From positions 62,001 through 126,000 of the forward strand of contig NZ_JAGGNU010000024.1 in NCBI RefSeq assembly GCF_018614915.1: a stretch of 64,000 nucleotides of DNA, read 5' to 3'. Below are positions 9,705 to 18,276 of this stretch, piece after piece (position 1 is the first letter of the stretch; every line of letters starts with the position of its first letter). The position numbers were made by a program, and so were the translations under genes. The stretch comes from Variovorax paradoxus (lineage in GTDB: Bacteria; Pseudomonadota; Gammaproteobacteria; Burkholderiales; Burkholderiaceae_C). Below the pieces are notes generated by a model. That model worked only from the letters and a program-made list of their open reading frames with translations, had not been told where the DNA came from and did not search any database.

Positions 9705-10459
9705 AACTCACCGCACTTGCAGCTTCACTGTTCGCCGCGCTGGCCCTGTCGATGACGGTGCCGGCCTCCGCCCAGTCCGTGATGAAGGTCGGCTCGACGC
9801 CGACCGGCAGTCCCTTCACCTTCCTGGACACCAAGACCAACACCATCGAAGGCGTGATGGCCGACATCGTCAAGGCCGTGGGCAAGGAGGCCGGCTTCGG
9901 CGTGCAGATCGAGCCGATGCAGTTCTCGGCACTGATCAGCTCGCTCACGACCAAGCGGATCGACCTGATCTCTGCGGCGATGTTCATCACGCCGGTGCGC
10001 CAGGAGGTGGTCGACTTCTCGCAGCCGATCTATAGCTATGGCGAAGGAGTCGTGGTGCCGGTCAAGGACACGACCGGCTACCAGACCATGGCCGACCTGA
10101 AAGGCAAGCGCGTCGGTGTGCAGGTGGGCACGGCTTTCGTCGACCCATTGCAAAAGAGCGGCCTCTTCAGCGAGGTGAAGCTGTACGACACCACGGCCGA
10201 TCTGATGCGCGACGCCAATGCCGGCCGCATCGACGCCGGCTTCCTGGATTCCCCCATCGCTGCGTTCGCGATCTCGCGCGGCCAGTTCCCCAACCTGCGC
10301 ATGGCCACGACCTTCAAGCCGACCATGGTCAGCAGCATCGGCATCGCCACGCGCAAGGGCGACGCAGAGACGATGGGCAAGGTCAATGCCGCGCTCACCA
10401 AGCTCAAGGCCGACGGCACGATCGAAGGCATCCTGAAGAAGTGGGGCCTGGCTTCCTGA
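9701..10459 (+). CDS. Polar amino acid ABC transporter, periplasmic binding protein
   Basis: This 252-residue protein has a Sec signal peptide cleaved after about PASAQS and a SBP_bac_3 fold (VGSTPTGSPFTFLDTKTN, then DLISAAMFITPVRQEVVDF and DLKGKRVGVQVGTAF). It overlaps the regulator stop by 4 bp and is preceded by an SD-like AAAAGGAAA. Length is typical for family 3 binding proteins of amino acids, opines and related amines. Several residues of the usual amino acid carboxylate-binding pattern are not obvious by eye, so the ligand could be a modified amino acid or polyamine derivative. Confidence 0.88.
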   Translation: MKLTALAASLFAALALSMTVPASAQSVMKVGSTPTGSPFTFLDTKTNTIEGVMADIVKAVGKEAGFGVQIEPMQFSALISSLTTKRIDLISAAMFITPVRQEVVDFSQPIYSYGEGVVVPVKDTTGYQTMADLKGKRVGVQVGTAFVDPLQKSGLFSEVKLYDTTADLMRDANAGRIDAGFLDSPIAAFAISRGQFPNLRMATTFKPTMVSSIGIATRKGDAETMGKVNAALTKLKADGTIEGILKKWGLAS

Positions 10460-10493
10460 CCGGGGCAAGTCCGCCCCGCCGATCCCAGATCCC

Positions 10494-11144
10494 ATGCTCC
10501 AGTTCTTCACCCACGCCCGCGAGTTCCTGCCCATCCTGATGCAGGGCGCGTGGCTCACCATCCTGGTGACCCTCGGCTCTCTGTTGCTGTCGACCGTGCT
10601 CGGCATGGTGTGGGCCGTGATGCGCGTGTCGGGCATCCCGCTGCTGGCGTACTTTGCCGCGACGGTCATCAACCTGCTGCGCGGCATTCCGATCATCGTG
10701 CTGCTGTTCTTCCTGTACTTCGTGATGCCGGACGTCGGGGTTTCGCTGACCGCGTTGCAGGCCGGCATCCTCGGACTCGGCATCGCCTACTCCGCGTACC
10801 AGGCCGAGAACTTTCGCGCCGGGATCGAAGCGGTGGACCACGGGCAGGTCGAAGCGGCGCGTGCGATGGGCATGGGCTGGGGGCTCACGATGCGTCGCGT
10901 GGTGCTGCCGCAGGCAGTGAAGATCGTGCTGCCGCCGTACGGCAACATCATGATCATGATGCTCAAGGACTCTTCGCAGGCCTCGACCATCACGGTGGCC
11001 GAACTCGCCCTGCAAGGCAAGTTGATCGCCACCTCCACCTTCCAGAACGCGACCGTGTTCACGCTCGTGGCGCTGATCTACCTCGTCATGTGCGTGCCGC
11101 TGATCCTGCTGGTACGCCACCTCGAAAAGCGGACCCGGACATGA
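10494..11144 (+). CDS. Polar amino acid ABC transporter permease (HisM/GlnP type)
   Basis: This 216-residue inner-membrane permease has about five helices. The family blocks [19 protein letters not shown], the EAA loop region ([20 protein letters not shown]) and the motif [14 protein letters not shown] are visible. It ends with an ATGA overlap onto the ATPase gene. A single permease implies a homodimeric channel. It works with the binding protein just upstream and the ATPase just downstream. Confidence 0.9.
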   Translation: MLQFFTHAREFLPILMQGAWLTILVTLGSLLLSTVLGMVWAVMRVSGIPLLAYFAATVINLLRGIPIIVLLFFLYFVMPDVGVSLTALQAGILGLGIAYSAYQAENFRAGIEAVDHGQVEAARAMGMGWGLTMRRVVLPQAVKIVLPPYGNIMIMMLKDSSQASTITVAELALQGKLIATSTFQNATVFTLVALIYLVMCVPLILLVRHLEKRTRT

Positions 11145-11872
11145 TCGAGATACGCGGACTGCAAAAGTTCTTCGGCAGCCACCATGTGCTCAAGGGCGTC
11201 GACGCCTCCGTCGCCAAGGGCGAGGTGGTCTGCATCATCGGTCCCTCGGGTTCGGGCAAGTCGACCATCCTGCGCTGCATCAACGGGCTGGAGGACTACA
11301 GCGGCGGCAGCATCGACATCGACGGCGTGCACGTCGACAACCGCCTGCCCAGCATCAAGACGATCCGCACCGAAGTCGCGATGGTGTTCCAGCGATTCAA
11401 TCTGTTCCCGCACCGGACCGTGCTCGAAAACGTCATCGAGGGCCCGGTCTTCGTCAAGGGCGAAGCGCGGGCCACGGCCATCGTGCGCGCGAAGGAACTG
11501 CTGGCCAGCGTCGGTCTGGCAGAAAAGGAAAATGCGCGTCCGGCTCAGCTCTCCGGCGGCCAGCAGCAGCGCGTCGCCATCGCGCGTGCACTGGCCATGC
11601 AGCCCAAGGCCATCCTTTTTGACGAGCCCACCTCGGCGCTCGACCCCGAACTGGTGGGCGATGTGCTCGAGGCGATGCGCAAGCTGGCGGAGGCCGGCAT
11701 GACGATGGTGGTCGTCACGCACGAGATGCAGTTCGCACGCGAGGTGGCCGACCGCGTGTTGTTCATCGACGGCGGGGTGGTTGCCGAACAGGGGCCCCCC
11801 GCCGACCTGCTGGGCCGCCCGCAAAACCCGCGCACGCAAGATTTCCTGCGGCGTGTGCTCCATCCGATGTGA
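11141..11872 (+). CDS. Polar amino acid ABC transporter ATPase (GlnQ/HisP type)
   Basis: This 243-residue ATPase has Walker [10 protein letters not shown] near residue 36, Q-loop [21 protein letters not shown], signature [15 protein letters not shown], Walker [14 protein letters not shown] and the switch histidine in [13 protein letters not shown]. Length is normal for this family. It overlaps the permease by 4 bp and is followed immediately by the FAD oxidoreductase gene, making one transcription unit of transport and oxidation. Confidence 0.92.
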   Translation: MIEIRGLQKFFGSHHVLKGVDASVAKGEVVCIIGPSGSGKSTILRCINGLEDYSGGSIDIDGVHVDNRLPSIKTIRTEVAMVFQRFNLFPHRTVLENVIEGPVFVKGEARATAIVRAKELLASVGLAEKENARPAQLSGGQQQRVAIARALAMQPKAILFDEPTSALDPELVGDVLEAMRKLAEAGMTMVVVTHEMQFAREVADRVLFIDGGVVAEQGPPADLLGRPQNPRTQDFLRRVLHPM

Positions 11873-11880
11873 AGGTCGAC

Positions 11881-13176
11881 ATGACGCAGGAATACTTTCC
11901 CTTGAGTCCCTCCCTGTGGGCGGCGACCGCCGCGCCCGCGCCCGACACGGTGCCGCTGGATGGCGACGCAGAGGCCGACGTCGTCGTCGTCGGCGCCGGC
12001 TACTGCGGCTTGAGCACGGCCCTGCACCTGGCCGAGCGCGGCGTGCGCGTCATCGTCCTGGAAGCGCGCGAGATCGGCTTCGGCGGATCCGGGCGCAATG
12101 GCGGCCAGGTGATCCCCGGCATGAAGCACGACCCGAGCGAATTGCTGAAGACCTTCGGCCGGGAGAAGGGCCAGCGCCTGGTCGACTTCGCTGCCGGCAG
12201 CGCCGACGCCGTGTTCGACTTGATCGACAAGCACGGCATGGATGTGCCGCGCGAACGCCGCGGCTGGATCCAGGGCGCTCATACGCCCGCGGCGCTCGAC
12301 TTGGCCGCACGCCGGGTGCGCGACTGGAGCGCACAGGGCGTGGCCGCGCGGCTGCTCGATCGCGACGAGGTGGCACGGCTGCTGGGCACCGACAAGTACC
12401 TCGGCGGCTGGGTCGACCCGCGTGGCGGTGGCGTGCAGCCGCTGAGTTATGCGCGCGGGCTGGCGCGCGCTGCGCAGGCGGCCGGCGCCGTGATCCACAC
12501 GGGTACTCCGGCGAGCCAGCTCTCGCGGAGCAATGGCACGTGGCGGGTCACGACCGCGCTCGGCGCCCAGGTCAGCGCCGAGCGCGTGGTGCTGTGCACC
12601 AACGGCTACACCGACGGACTGTGGCCGCAGTTGCACAAGACCATCATCAATGCCAACTCATTCCAGCTCGCCACCGAAGCGCTGCCCGAAGCGGTACGCC
12701 GAAGCATCCTGCCCGAGGGCCACGTCTCTTCCGACGCGCGCAACCTGCTGCTCTATTACCGCCTGGATCACACGGGTCGGCTGCTGATGGGCGGACGGGG
12801 GACCTTCAGTGAACCGGATCCCGCCGATCCCGCGGCCTGGTCGCATCTGGAAAACGTGGTCGCCAAGCTGTTCCCGCAGGCGGCCGGCGTCCCCATCGCC
12901 TACCGTTGGTGCGGGCATGTGGCGATCACGCGCGACAGTCTGCCGCACCTGCACGAACCCGCACCGGGGCTCTTGATCGACATCGGCTGCCAAGGCCGCG
13001 GCGTCGGCCTGCAGACGCGCATGGGCCAGGCGTTGGCGCAGTATGTGGTCAGCGGCGACGCGCAGGCGCTGCCGGTGGCGCCATCCAGCATCCGGCCGTT
13101 CCCGCTCTACGGTTTGCGGCGCCTCTACGTCTCGGCCGTGATCGCCTGGTACCGGATGACCGACGGGGGCGTCTAG
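11881..13176 (+). CDS. FAD-dependent DAO-family oxidoreductase (PuuB-like)
   Basis: This 431-residue flavoprotein has an N-terminal dinucleotide-binding motif VVVVGAGYCGLSTALHLAE at about residues 36-55 and the DAO fold. The leader (YFPLSPSLWAATAAPAP) and the general layout resemble gamma-glutamylputrescine oxidoreductases. I chose the ATG, which has GAAGGT upstream; a GTG at 11869 overlapping the ATPase stop is also possible. With a PuuR-like regulator and an amino-acid-type transporter it probably oxidises an imported amine or amino acid, producing an aldehyde or keto product and H2O2. No gamma-glutamylputrescine synthetase is in the window, so use of that substrate is unproven. Confidence 0.85.
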   Translation: MTQEYFPLSPSLWAATAAPAPDTVPLDGDAEADVVVVGAGYCGLSTALHLAERGVRVIVLEAREIGFGGSGRNGGQVIPGMKHDPSELLKTFGREKGQRLVDFAAGSADAVFDLIDKHGMDVPRERRGWIQGAHTPAALDLAARRVRDWSAQGVAARLLDRDEVARLLGTDKYLGGWVDPRGGGVQPLSYARGLARAAQAAGAVIHTGTPASQLSRSNGTWRVTTALGAQVSAERVVLCTNGYTDGLWPQLHKTIINANSFQLATEALPEAVRRSILPEGHVSSDARNLLLYYRLDHTGRLLMGGRGTFSEPDPADPAAWSHLENVVAKLFPQAAGVPIAYRWCGHVAITRDSLPHLHEPAPGLLIDIGCQGRGVGLQTRMGQALAQYVVSGDAQALPVAPSSIRPFPLYGLRRLYVSAVIAWYRMTDGGV

Positions 13177-13198
13177 GGCCTGTGAACAGGCCCTAGAC
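13171..13198. terminator. Bidirectional hairpin holding both convergent stop codons
   Basis: A perfect 13-bp inverted repeat, GTCTAGGGCCTGT then GA then ACAGGCCCTAGAC, lies between the convergent oxidoreductase and MFS genes. Each arm contains one gene's TAG stop (13174-13176 on the plus strand, 13193-13195 on the minus strand). No T tract follows on either side, so it is an unusual or Rho-assisted terminator, or it protects the 3' ends. Confidence 0.65.
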
Positions 13199-14461
13199 CC
13201 CGGGGATCGGCTCGACGCGGGTCTTCCGTGGTGGAACGAGCAGCGGCAGGCCCAGCAGCGCGCAGGCGCCGGCCGCGAACCACACCATCGGCCAGCCCTG
13301 CAGCGCCTGCAGGTGCGGAATCGACAAGGGCGTGAGAAAGCACACCGCGAACACGCTGGTGTTCGCCATGCCCAGCGCGGTGCCGGCACGCGCGGCGCCG
13401 GCCAGCACGGCGAGCTCGGTGTAGGCCACGCCGTGCCAGGCCGAGACGCAGACGCCGCAAGCGGCCAGCAAGACGATCAGCACGATGCGCAGCGTCGATG
13501 AATCGACAACCGCAACTTCGCCGGCAAGCGACACCGCGCCGAGTGCGGCGAACAGCAGCACGCTGAGCACGCTGCACGTGCGCAGATAGGCCGGCCGGTT
13601 CCTGCGGCGGTCAGTCCAGCGGCCGCTCCAGACGCGCATCACCATCGCGCCCACCTGCACCGTCACCATCGTGGCGGTGATCGCGGCGAGACCGGCATGG
13701 CCGACGTCGTGCAGGAACACGGTGCCGAAGGACAGGACCGCGAACTGCGGCGCGCAGAGAAAGCCGATGCCGGCCACGATGCGCCAGACCCGCGGGTCGT
13801 GCAACGGGCCGTTGAGTGGCGCAGCAACATGCGATGCGGTTGCTGCGCGCGGCGCGGCCGGTGGCTCGTGCACCCATGCCCGGCAGAGCAGCGCGCTCAG
13901 TGCGCACAGCGCGGCCAGCAAGCCGTACAGCGCCGCGAAGCCGAAATGCAGCGCGACCACGGGCAGCACCAGCGCGCCGATGCCGCCGCCCAGCGGCACG
14001 GCTGTCTGCCGGATGCTCATCGCGAGCCCGCGCTCGCCGTCCGCGAACCAGTGCATCACGGCGCGCCCGCTGGCGCCGTTGACGCTGCCGCCGAGCAGGC
14101 CGACAAGGAGCAGGCCCGCACCGAGCCAGCCGAGGCCCGGCACATGCTGCGCCGTGGGTGCGGCGAACAGTGCCATCGCGACGAGCGCCAGCGCCGTGGT
14201 GCCTAGCCCGAGCAGCAGCACCGGCCGATCGCCCCAGCGGTCGGTCAGCAGGCCCCAGGGCAACTCGCTGGCGGCGATGCCCAGGCCCATGAGGCCAAGC
14301 ACGAGACCCAGCGTCGCGTTGTCGAGCCGGTAGCCCGAGCGCATGAGCACCGCAGTCATCGGAATGCCGCTGAAGGCGACCGAGAAGGCGGCGTTGGCGG
14401 CCACGCCGGCGGCGAGCACCTTCCAGCGGTGGCGGGGAGAGAAGTGGAGATCGAATGGCAT
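13193..14461 (-). CDS. MFS transporter
   Basis: This 422-residue major facilitator has about twelve hydrophobic segments, the usual loop 2-3 motif variant GLLTDRWGDRPVLLLG near residue 70 and a second half repeat WSGRWTDRRRNRP after the central loop. It resembles the NNP/CynX-like group of MFS carriers, but I cannot name a substrate. It is divergent from a LysR gene across an 81-bp gap that holds a palindrome, a common arrangement for LysR-controlled exporters or organic-acid importers. It converges with the FAD oxidoreductase gene. Confidence 0.88.
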   Translation of the reverse strand: MPFDLHFSPRHRWKVLAAGVAANAAFSVAFSGIPMTAVLMRSGYRLDNATLGLVLGLMGLGIAASELPWGLLTDRWGDRPVLLLGLGTTALALVAMALFAAPTAQHVPGLGWLGAGLLLVGLLGGSVNGASGRAVMHWFADGERGLAMSIRQTAVPLGGGIGALVLPVVALHFGFAALYGLLAALCALSALLCRAWVHEPPAAPRAATASHVAAPLNGPLHDPRVWRIVAGIGFLCAPQFAVLSFGTVFLHDVGHAGLAAITATMVTVQVGAMVMRVWSGRWTDRRRNRPAYLRTCSVLSVLLFAALGAVSLAGEVAVVDSSTLRIVLIVLLAACGVCVSAWHGVAYTELAVLAGAARAGTALGMANTSVFAVCFLTPLSIPHLQALQGWPMVWFAAGACALLGLPLLVPPRKTRVEPIPGV

Positions 14462-14488
14462 CGTGCGACGCAGTGTCGGCTGTTGCCA

Positions 14489-14503
14489 TGATTTCGAAAA
14501 TCA
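14489..14503. promoter_or_regulatory. Candidate LysR operator between MFS and LysR genes
   Basis: The inverted repeat TGATTT-CGA-AAATCA has six-base arms and lies in the AT-rich gap between the divergent MFS and LysR genes, 28 bp from the MFS start. Its position and T-rich/A-rich arms fit a LysR autoregulatory site; the exact footprint is not predictable. Confidence 0.5.
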
Positions 14504-14542
14504 GAAAATAATCAACCTATCGTCCCAAAAATCAGGATTGTC

Positions 14543-15475
14543 ATGGCCCAGGTGATGTTCGACCTCGATGTGCTGCGCAGCTTTTCCACCGGCATGGCGC
14601 TCGGCAGCTTTGCGCGCGCGGCCGACAAGCTGGGGCGCTCCACCTCGGCCGTGAGCGCGCAGCTCAAGAAGCTGGAGTCGCAGGCCGGCACGGCGCTGTT
14701 CCGCAAGGCCGGGCGCGGCCTGGAACTCACCGACGCGGGCGAGACCATGCTGGCCTACGCGCACCGCCTGCTCGAAATCAACGACGAAGCGGCGGCTGCG
14801 ATGCGCGGCGTCGACCTGCAGGGCTGGGTGCGCCTCGGCTTGCAGGAGGATCTGGGCGAGACGCTGCTGCCCGGCGTGCTCGGCCGGTTTGCGCGGGCGC
14901 ATCCCAGGGTGCGCATCGAGGCCTGCGTGGCGCGCAGCGCCGAGCTGCGCGAGCGGCTCCACCTGGGCCAGCTCGACCTGGCGCTGATCTGGGAGGCGGA
15001 GGGCCGGCTGGCTCTGGCGCACGGCGAGCGGCTGGTGCGCCTTCCGCTGCAATGGGTGGGCCCGGCCGCAGCCGGGACGCTCGCTGCCGCGCCGTGGTGG
15101 ATCGAGCGCCAACGCCCCGGTGCGCGCAGGTCGAAGGAGGCGTTGCCGCTGGTGCTGCTCGATGCGCCGTGTCCGCTGCGCGAGATCGTCACCACGGTGC
15201 TCGAGCGCGCGGGCATCCCGTGGCGCCATGCGTTCACCAGCGCCAGCCTGGCCGCGCTCTGGGCTGCGACCTCGGCCGGGCTGGGACTGTCGGCGCGAAC
15301 ATCCTTCGGATTGCCGCCGCAGGTGCGCGCGCTCGATCGCGCCGGCACCGGCCTGCCGGCCCTGCCGCAGATGGCCTTGGCGATGTACCGCGCGCAGGCC
15401 GAGCCCGAGGCGCCGGTTGCGCGTCTGGCGGAGCTGCTGCGCGAGGCGGTGCGCGCGGACGCGCTCGGCGCCTGA
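14543..15475 (+). CDS. LysR-family transcriptional regulator
   Basis: This 310-residue protein has an HTH at about residues 8-65 (SFARAADKLGRSTSAVSAQL) and a LysR substrate-binding domain. The subgroup with VDLQGWVRLGLQEDL resembles regulators annotated near efflux or aromatic genes. It is transcribed away from the MFS gene and is its likely regulator. Its stop lies five bases from the intended stop of the convergent flavin-binding gene. Confidence 0.9.
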   Translation: MAQVMFDLDVLRSFSTGMALGSFARAADKLGRSTSAVSAQLKKLESQAGTALFRKAGRGLELTDAGETMLAYAHRLLEINDEAAAAMRGVDLQGWVRLGLQEDLGETLLPGVLGRFARAHPRVRIEACVARSAELRERLHLGQLDLALIWEAEGRLALAHGERLVRLPLQWVGPAAAGTLAAAPWWIERQRPGARRSKEALPLVLLDAPCPLREIVTTVLERAGIPWRHAFTSASLAALWAATSAGLGLSARTSFGLPPQVRALDRAGTGLPALPQMALAMYRAQAEPEAPVARLAELLREAVRADALGA

Positions 15476-15480
15476 GCCTG

Positions 15481-16100
15481 TCAGTACAGCGTGCGCTTCT
15501 GGCGCGCGGCAGCTCGCGGTCGTAGGTCTCGCCGTCGAACTCGCCAACGGTGAGCGCAGCCAGGATGGCACCCGGCGTGGGCACCGTCCGCGCTGCGCCG
15601 GCCGGCGGCGCGGCCCAGAGCCGCGCGCGCTGGATCGCCCGCGCGCACTGGAAGAACACGGACTCCACGCGAATGACGATCACGCACTGCGGCGCCTTGC
15701 CGTCGACCACGAAGCGCGCCATCAGCTCGGGCGCAACCGTGATGGCCGCGCGGCCGTTCACGCGCAGCGTCTCGCCGACGCCGGGGATGAGAAAGAGCAG
15801 GGCCACGCGCGGATCGGCCACGATGTTGCGCAGGCTGTCGATGCGGTTGTTGCCTCGGCGCTCGGGCATGAGCAGCGTCTTCTCGTCCTCCACCGCGACG
15901 AAGCCCGGCGGGTCGCCGCGCGGCGAGACATCGAGACTGCCCGCATTCGAGGTGGCAAGCACCGCGAAGGGCGAAGCGGCAATCAGCGCTTGATAGGCCG
16001 GGTGCAGGAACGGCACCTCTTTCCGGATCGAGGCCTCGCCGGGTTGCCCGAACAGCGCTTCCAGCTGCGCCAGGGTTTCGATGGCATGGGGTTTCGTCAT
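15481..16100 (-). pseudogene. Pyridoxamine 5'-phosphate oxidase-like FMN-binding protein, frameshifted near its 3' end
   Basis: Reading from the ATG at 16100, about 195 residues match the MSMEG_1061/DR2398-type PPOX split-barrel family: FLHPAYQALIAASPFAVLAT, VSPRGDPPGFVAV, MPERRGNNRIDSLRNIV, then GETYDREL. The frame is then lost. In the frame reached by restoring one base near 15507, the family-like ending RQKRTLY and a TGA at 15481-15483 follow. Without the shift the frame runs on another 90 Arg/Pro-rich residues antisense to the LysR gene. The span is 620 bp, one short of a whole number of codons. Either a sequencing deletion in a CGCGCG run or a real lesion is possible; the protein core is intact. 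Confidence 0.8.
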
Positions 16101-17224
16101 CGGCTTCCTTTCTCGTATGCACAAACCAGTGCCGCCAGCGCCAGCAGCAGCGCCGGAATGCCGTAGAGCCACAGCGGCGAGGCCACCGGCAGCAGCAGCC
16201 CTGCGAGCAGGGGGCCGGTGCCGGCGCCGATGTCGCGCCATGTCGAACGCGCGGCCAGCGCCTGCACGCGCTCGGGCCCGGGCGTGCGCTTCGCCACGAT
16301 CGGCGGCAGAAGCGGCAGTTGCAAGGCGCGCAGCACGACGATGGCGGCGGCGCACGCCCACAGCCAGCCGGCGCCGAATCCCACCAGCGCGACGGCCGTG
16401 AGCAGCGACAGGACGACGAGCAGCCGCTCCGCGCCCAGGCGCTCGGCCATGCGGCCGCCGACCGGGCTCAGAAGGATTTCCGCCAGGTAGCGCAGCGCCA
16501 TCAGCATCCCGGCCACCACCACGGCACCGCCGGGCAGAAGATCCTTGCCGAGGTAGGCGAGGCCGACGATGAAGAGCCCGTCCAGCGTCAGCCCCTCCAT
16601 GAAGGACCAGGCGTCGAGGCTGCCCGGCCGGCCGAAGCGTCGCACCGGCCGCGCCGCGGGGTGAGGTGCGGAGGGCAGCCGGCGCGCCGCCCAGAGGCCG
16701 AACAGCGAGACCGCGGCGAGCACGAAGAAGATCGGCCGCGGGCCGGCCCATTGCGCGAGCGCCGCACCCAGCGGCAGCGCGAGCATCGGCCCGATCGCGA
16801 TGAAGGCGCGCGAACGCCCGCTGCGGTGGGCCGCGCCGATCGGATCCGCCGTCGCCAGCGCCTGCGTCGACAGGTTGAGGCCGGCGAAGCTGAGACCCCA
16901 CAGCAGGCGCAGCGGCAGCAGCGCCCAGAAGCCCGAGAGCGTGGCGTAGCCCAGTGCGCAGAATGCGGCCACCGTCACGGCCAGGGTGCAGGTGAGGCGG
17001 TCGCCGCGCTGCGCGTAGAAGCGCGCCACCCGGCCGTAGCCGGCGATGCGCACCAGCCGGTTGGCCGCCAGCAGCAGGCCGGCCTCTGCCAGCGTCAGGC
17101 CGAACTGCGCGGCATGCATCGGCAGGAGCAGGTACAGCACGGTGTCCGCCGGCAGCGAGAGCGCCAGCGCCATGGCGGCATGGCGCGAGTTCAGGTCGGT
17201 GGCATGAGGCGGCGCTTCGGACAT
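16097..17224 (-). CDS. MFS transporter
   Basis: This 375-residue MFS protein has about eleven or twelve hydrophobic helices. I chose the ATG giving MSEAPPHATDLNSRHAAMAL; longer upstream starts would run into the divergent LysR gene. It lacks obvious resistance-family motifs. The stop overlaps the ATG of the frameshifted PPOX-like gene by 4 bp (TCAT on the plus strand), so the two are one operon. It is divergent from a GcvA-type LysR gene. Substrate unknown. Confidence 0.85.
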   Translation of the reverse strand: MSEAPPHATDLNSRHAAMALALSLPADTVLYLLLPMHAAQFGLTLAEAGLLLAANRLVRIAGYGRVARFYAQRGDRLTCTLAVTVAAFCALGYATLSGFWALLPLRLLWGLSFAGLNLSTQALATADPIGAAHRSGRSRAFIAIGPMLALPLGAALAQWAGPRPIFFVLAAVSLFGLWAARRLPSAPHPAARPVRRFGRPGSLDAWSFMEGLTLDGLFIVGLAYLGKDLLPGGAVVVAGMLMALRYLAEILLSPVGGRMAERLGAERLLVVLSLLTAVALVGFGAGWLWACAAAIVVLRALQLPLLPPIVAKRTPGPERVQALAARSTWRDIGAGTGPLLAGLLLPVASPLWLYGIPALLLALAALVCAYEKGSR

Positions 17225-17259
17225 CGGGCTGCGATGGTGCGCCGCGCGGGCCGGTCCCG

Positions 17260-17274
17260 ACAAACGACATTTGT
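17260..17274. promoter_or_regulatory. Candidate LysR operator
   Basis: ACAAA-CGACA-TTTGT, a perfect five-base-arm inverted repeat, lies in the 79-bp gap between the divergent MFS and LysR genes. Its length and placement suit a LysR half-site pair. The arms are short, so chance occurrence cannot be excluded. Confidence 0.4.
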
Positions 17275-17303
17275 GCCCCGGCATGCGTGAGAAAATCGCA
17301 CGC

Positions 17304-18194
17304 ATGCCGACCCGCGAACCGCCGCTGAACGCCATCCGCGCCTTTGTCGCGGCAGCGCGGCACCAGAGCTTCACGCGCGCGGCGGTCGAGCTTCATGTCA
17401 CCCACAGCGCGGTGAGCCGGCAGATCAGGAGCCTGGAGGATTTTCTCGGCGTCGCGTTGTTCGAGCGGCGCGTCCGCCAGGTCACGCTGAGCGCCGAAGG
17501 ACAGCAGTTCTTCGCCGAGGTCGGCCCCGCGCTCGAGCAGATCGGCGCGGCCGCCCGGGCCTTGCGCGGGCCGGCGCCAGGCCGCATTCCCGTCCGGATC
17601 AACGTGCGGCCCTCCTTCGCGGTGCGCTGGCTGATCCCGCGGCTGCCGGCCTTCGTCGAACGCTGTCCGGACATCGAGCCGCAGGTCATCACCAGCACCG
17701 TCGCGCCGGCCCAGGCCGTCGACGGCTTCGATGTCGCGGTCCGGCGCGGCCCCGAGGGCTGGCCGCCTTCCATGCAGGTGCGTCCTTTTCTCGAGGACGA
17801 GGTCATGGTCGTGGGCGCGCCGGCACTGTTCGGATCGCAGCCGCTTGCCGATCTGCGTTCGCTCGCGGCCCACGTGCTGCTGTCGGCGAAGACGCGCGAA
17901 GGCGACTGGGACGACTGGAAGAGGCAGGTCGGCGCACCGCGCACCAGGCCGGCCGGCCGGCTGCAGTTCGACCATCTGCATTTCGTGCTGCAGGCCGCGG
18001 TCGACGGCCTGGGCGTCGCGCTGGCGCCGATTTCGCTGATTGCGCACGACCTCGCGTCGGGGCGATTGCAGTCGGCGCTGCCGGCGCTGCGCATGCCGCT
18101 CGTGCGCTACTACTACGGCCTCGCGCCCGATGCCGTGCCCGAGGCGCGCTGCGTCGCCGAGTGGTTCGAAGAAGAGATGCGGCGCGCGCAATAG
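17304..18194 (+). CDS. LysR-family transcriptional regulator (GcvA type)
   Basis: This 296-residue protein starts PLNAIRAFVAAARHQSFTRA, with HTH continuing through VTHSAVSRQIRSLEDFLG and FERR. That is the hallmark of the GcvA/AmpR-like LysR branch. The effector domain spans about residues 95-290 (VRINVRPSFAVRWLIPRLP). The ATG at 17304 is preferred; alternatives at 17271 (GTG) and 17283 would add a few residues. Divergent from an MFS/PPOX operon, which it probably regulates. Confidence 0.9.
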   Translation: MPTREPPLNAIRAFVAAARHQSFTRAAVELHVTHSAVSRQIRSLEDFLGVALFERRVRQVTLSAEGQQFFAEVGPALEQIGAAARALRGPAPGRIPVRINVRPSFAVRWLIPRLPAFVERCPDIEPQVITSTVAPAQAVDGFDVAVRRGPEGWPPSMQVRPFLEDEVMVVGAPALFGSQPLADLRSLAAHVLLSAKTREGDWDDWKRQVGAPRTRPAGRLQFDHLHFVLQAAVDGLGVALAPISLIAHDLASGRLQSALPALRMPLVRYYYGLAPDAVPEARCVAEWFEEEMRRAQ

Positions 18195-18276
18195 TTCACG
18201 CAAACGCTCCCCCAAGAAGCCGGCGCAGACGTACGATGAAGCGTCGAGCACATTCGGGTTGAGACAGGGGCAGAAC

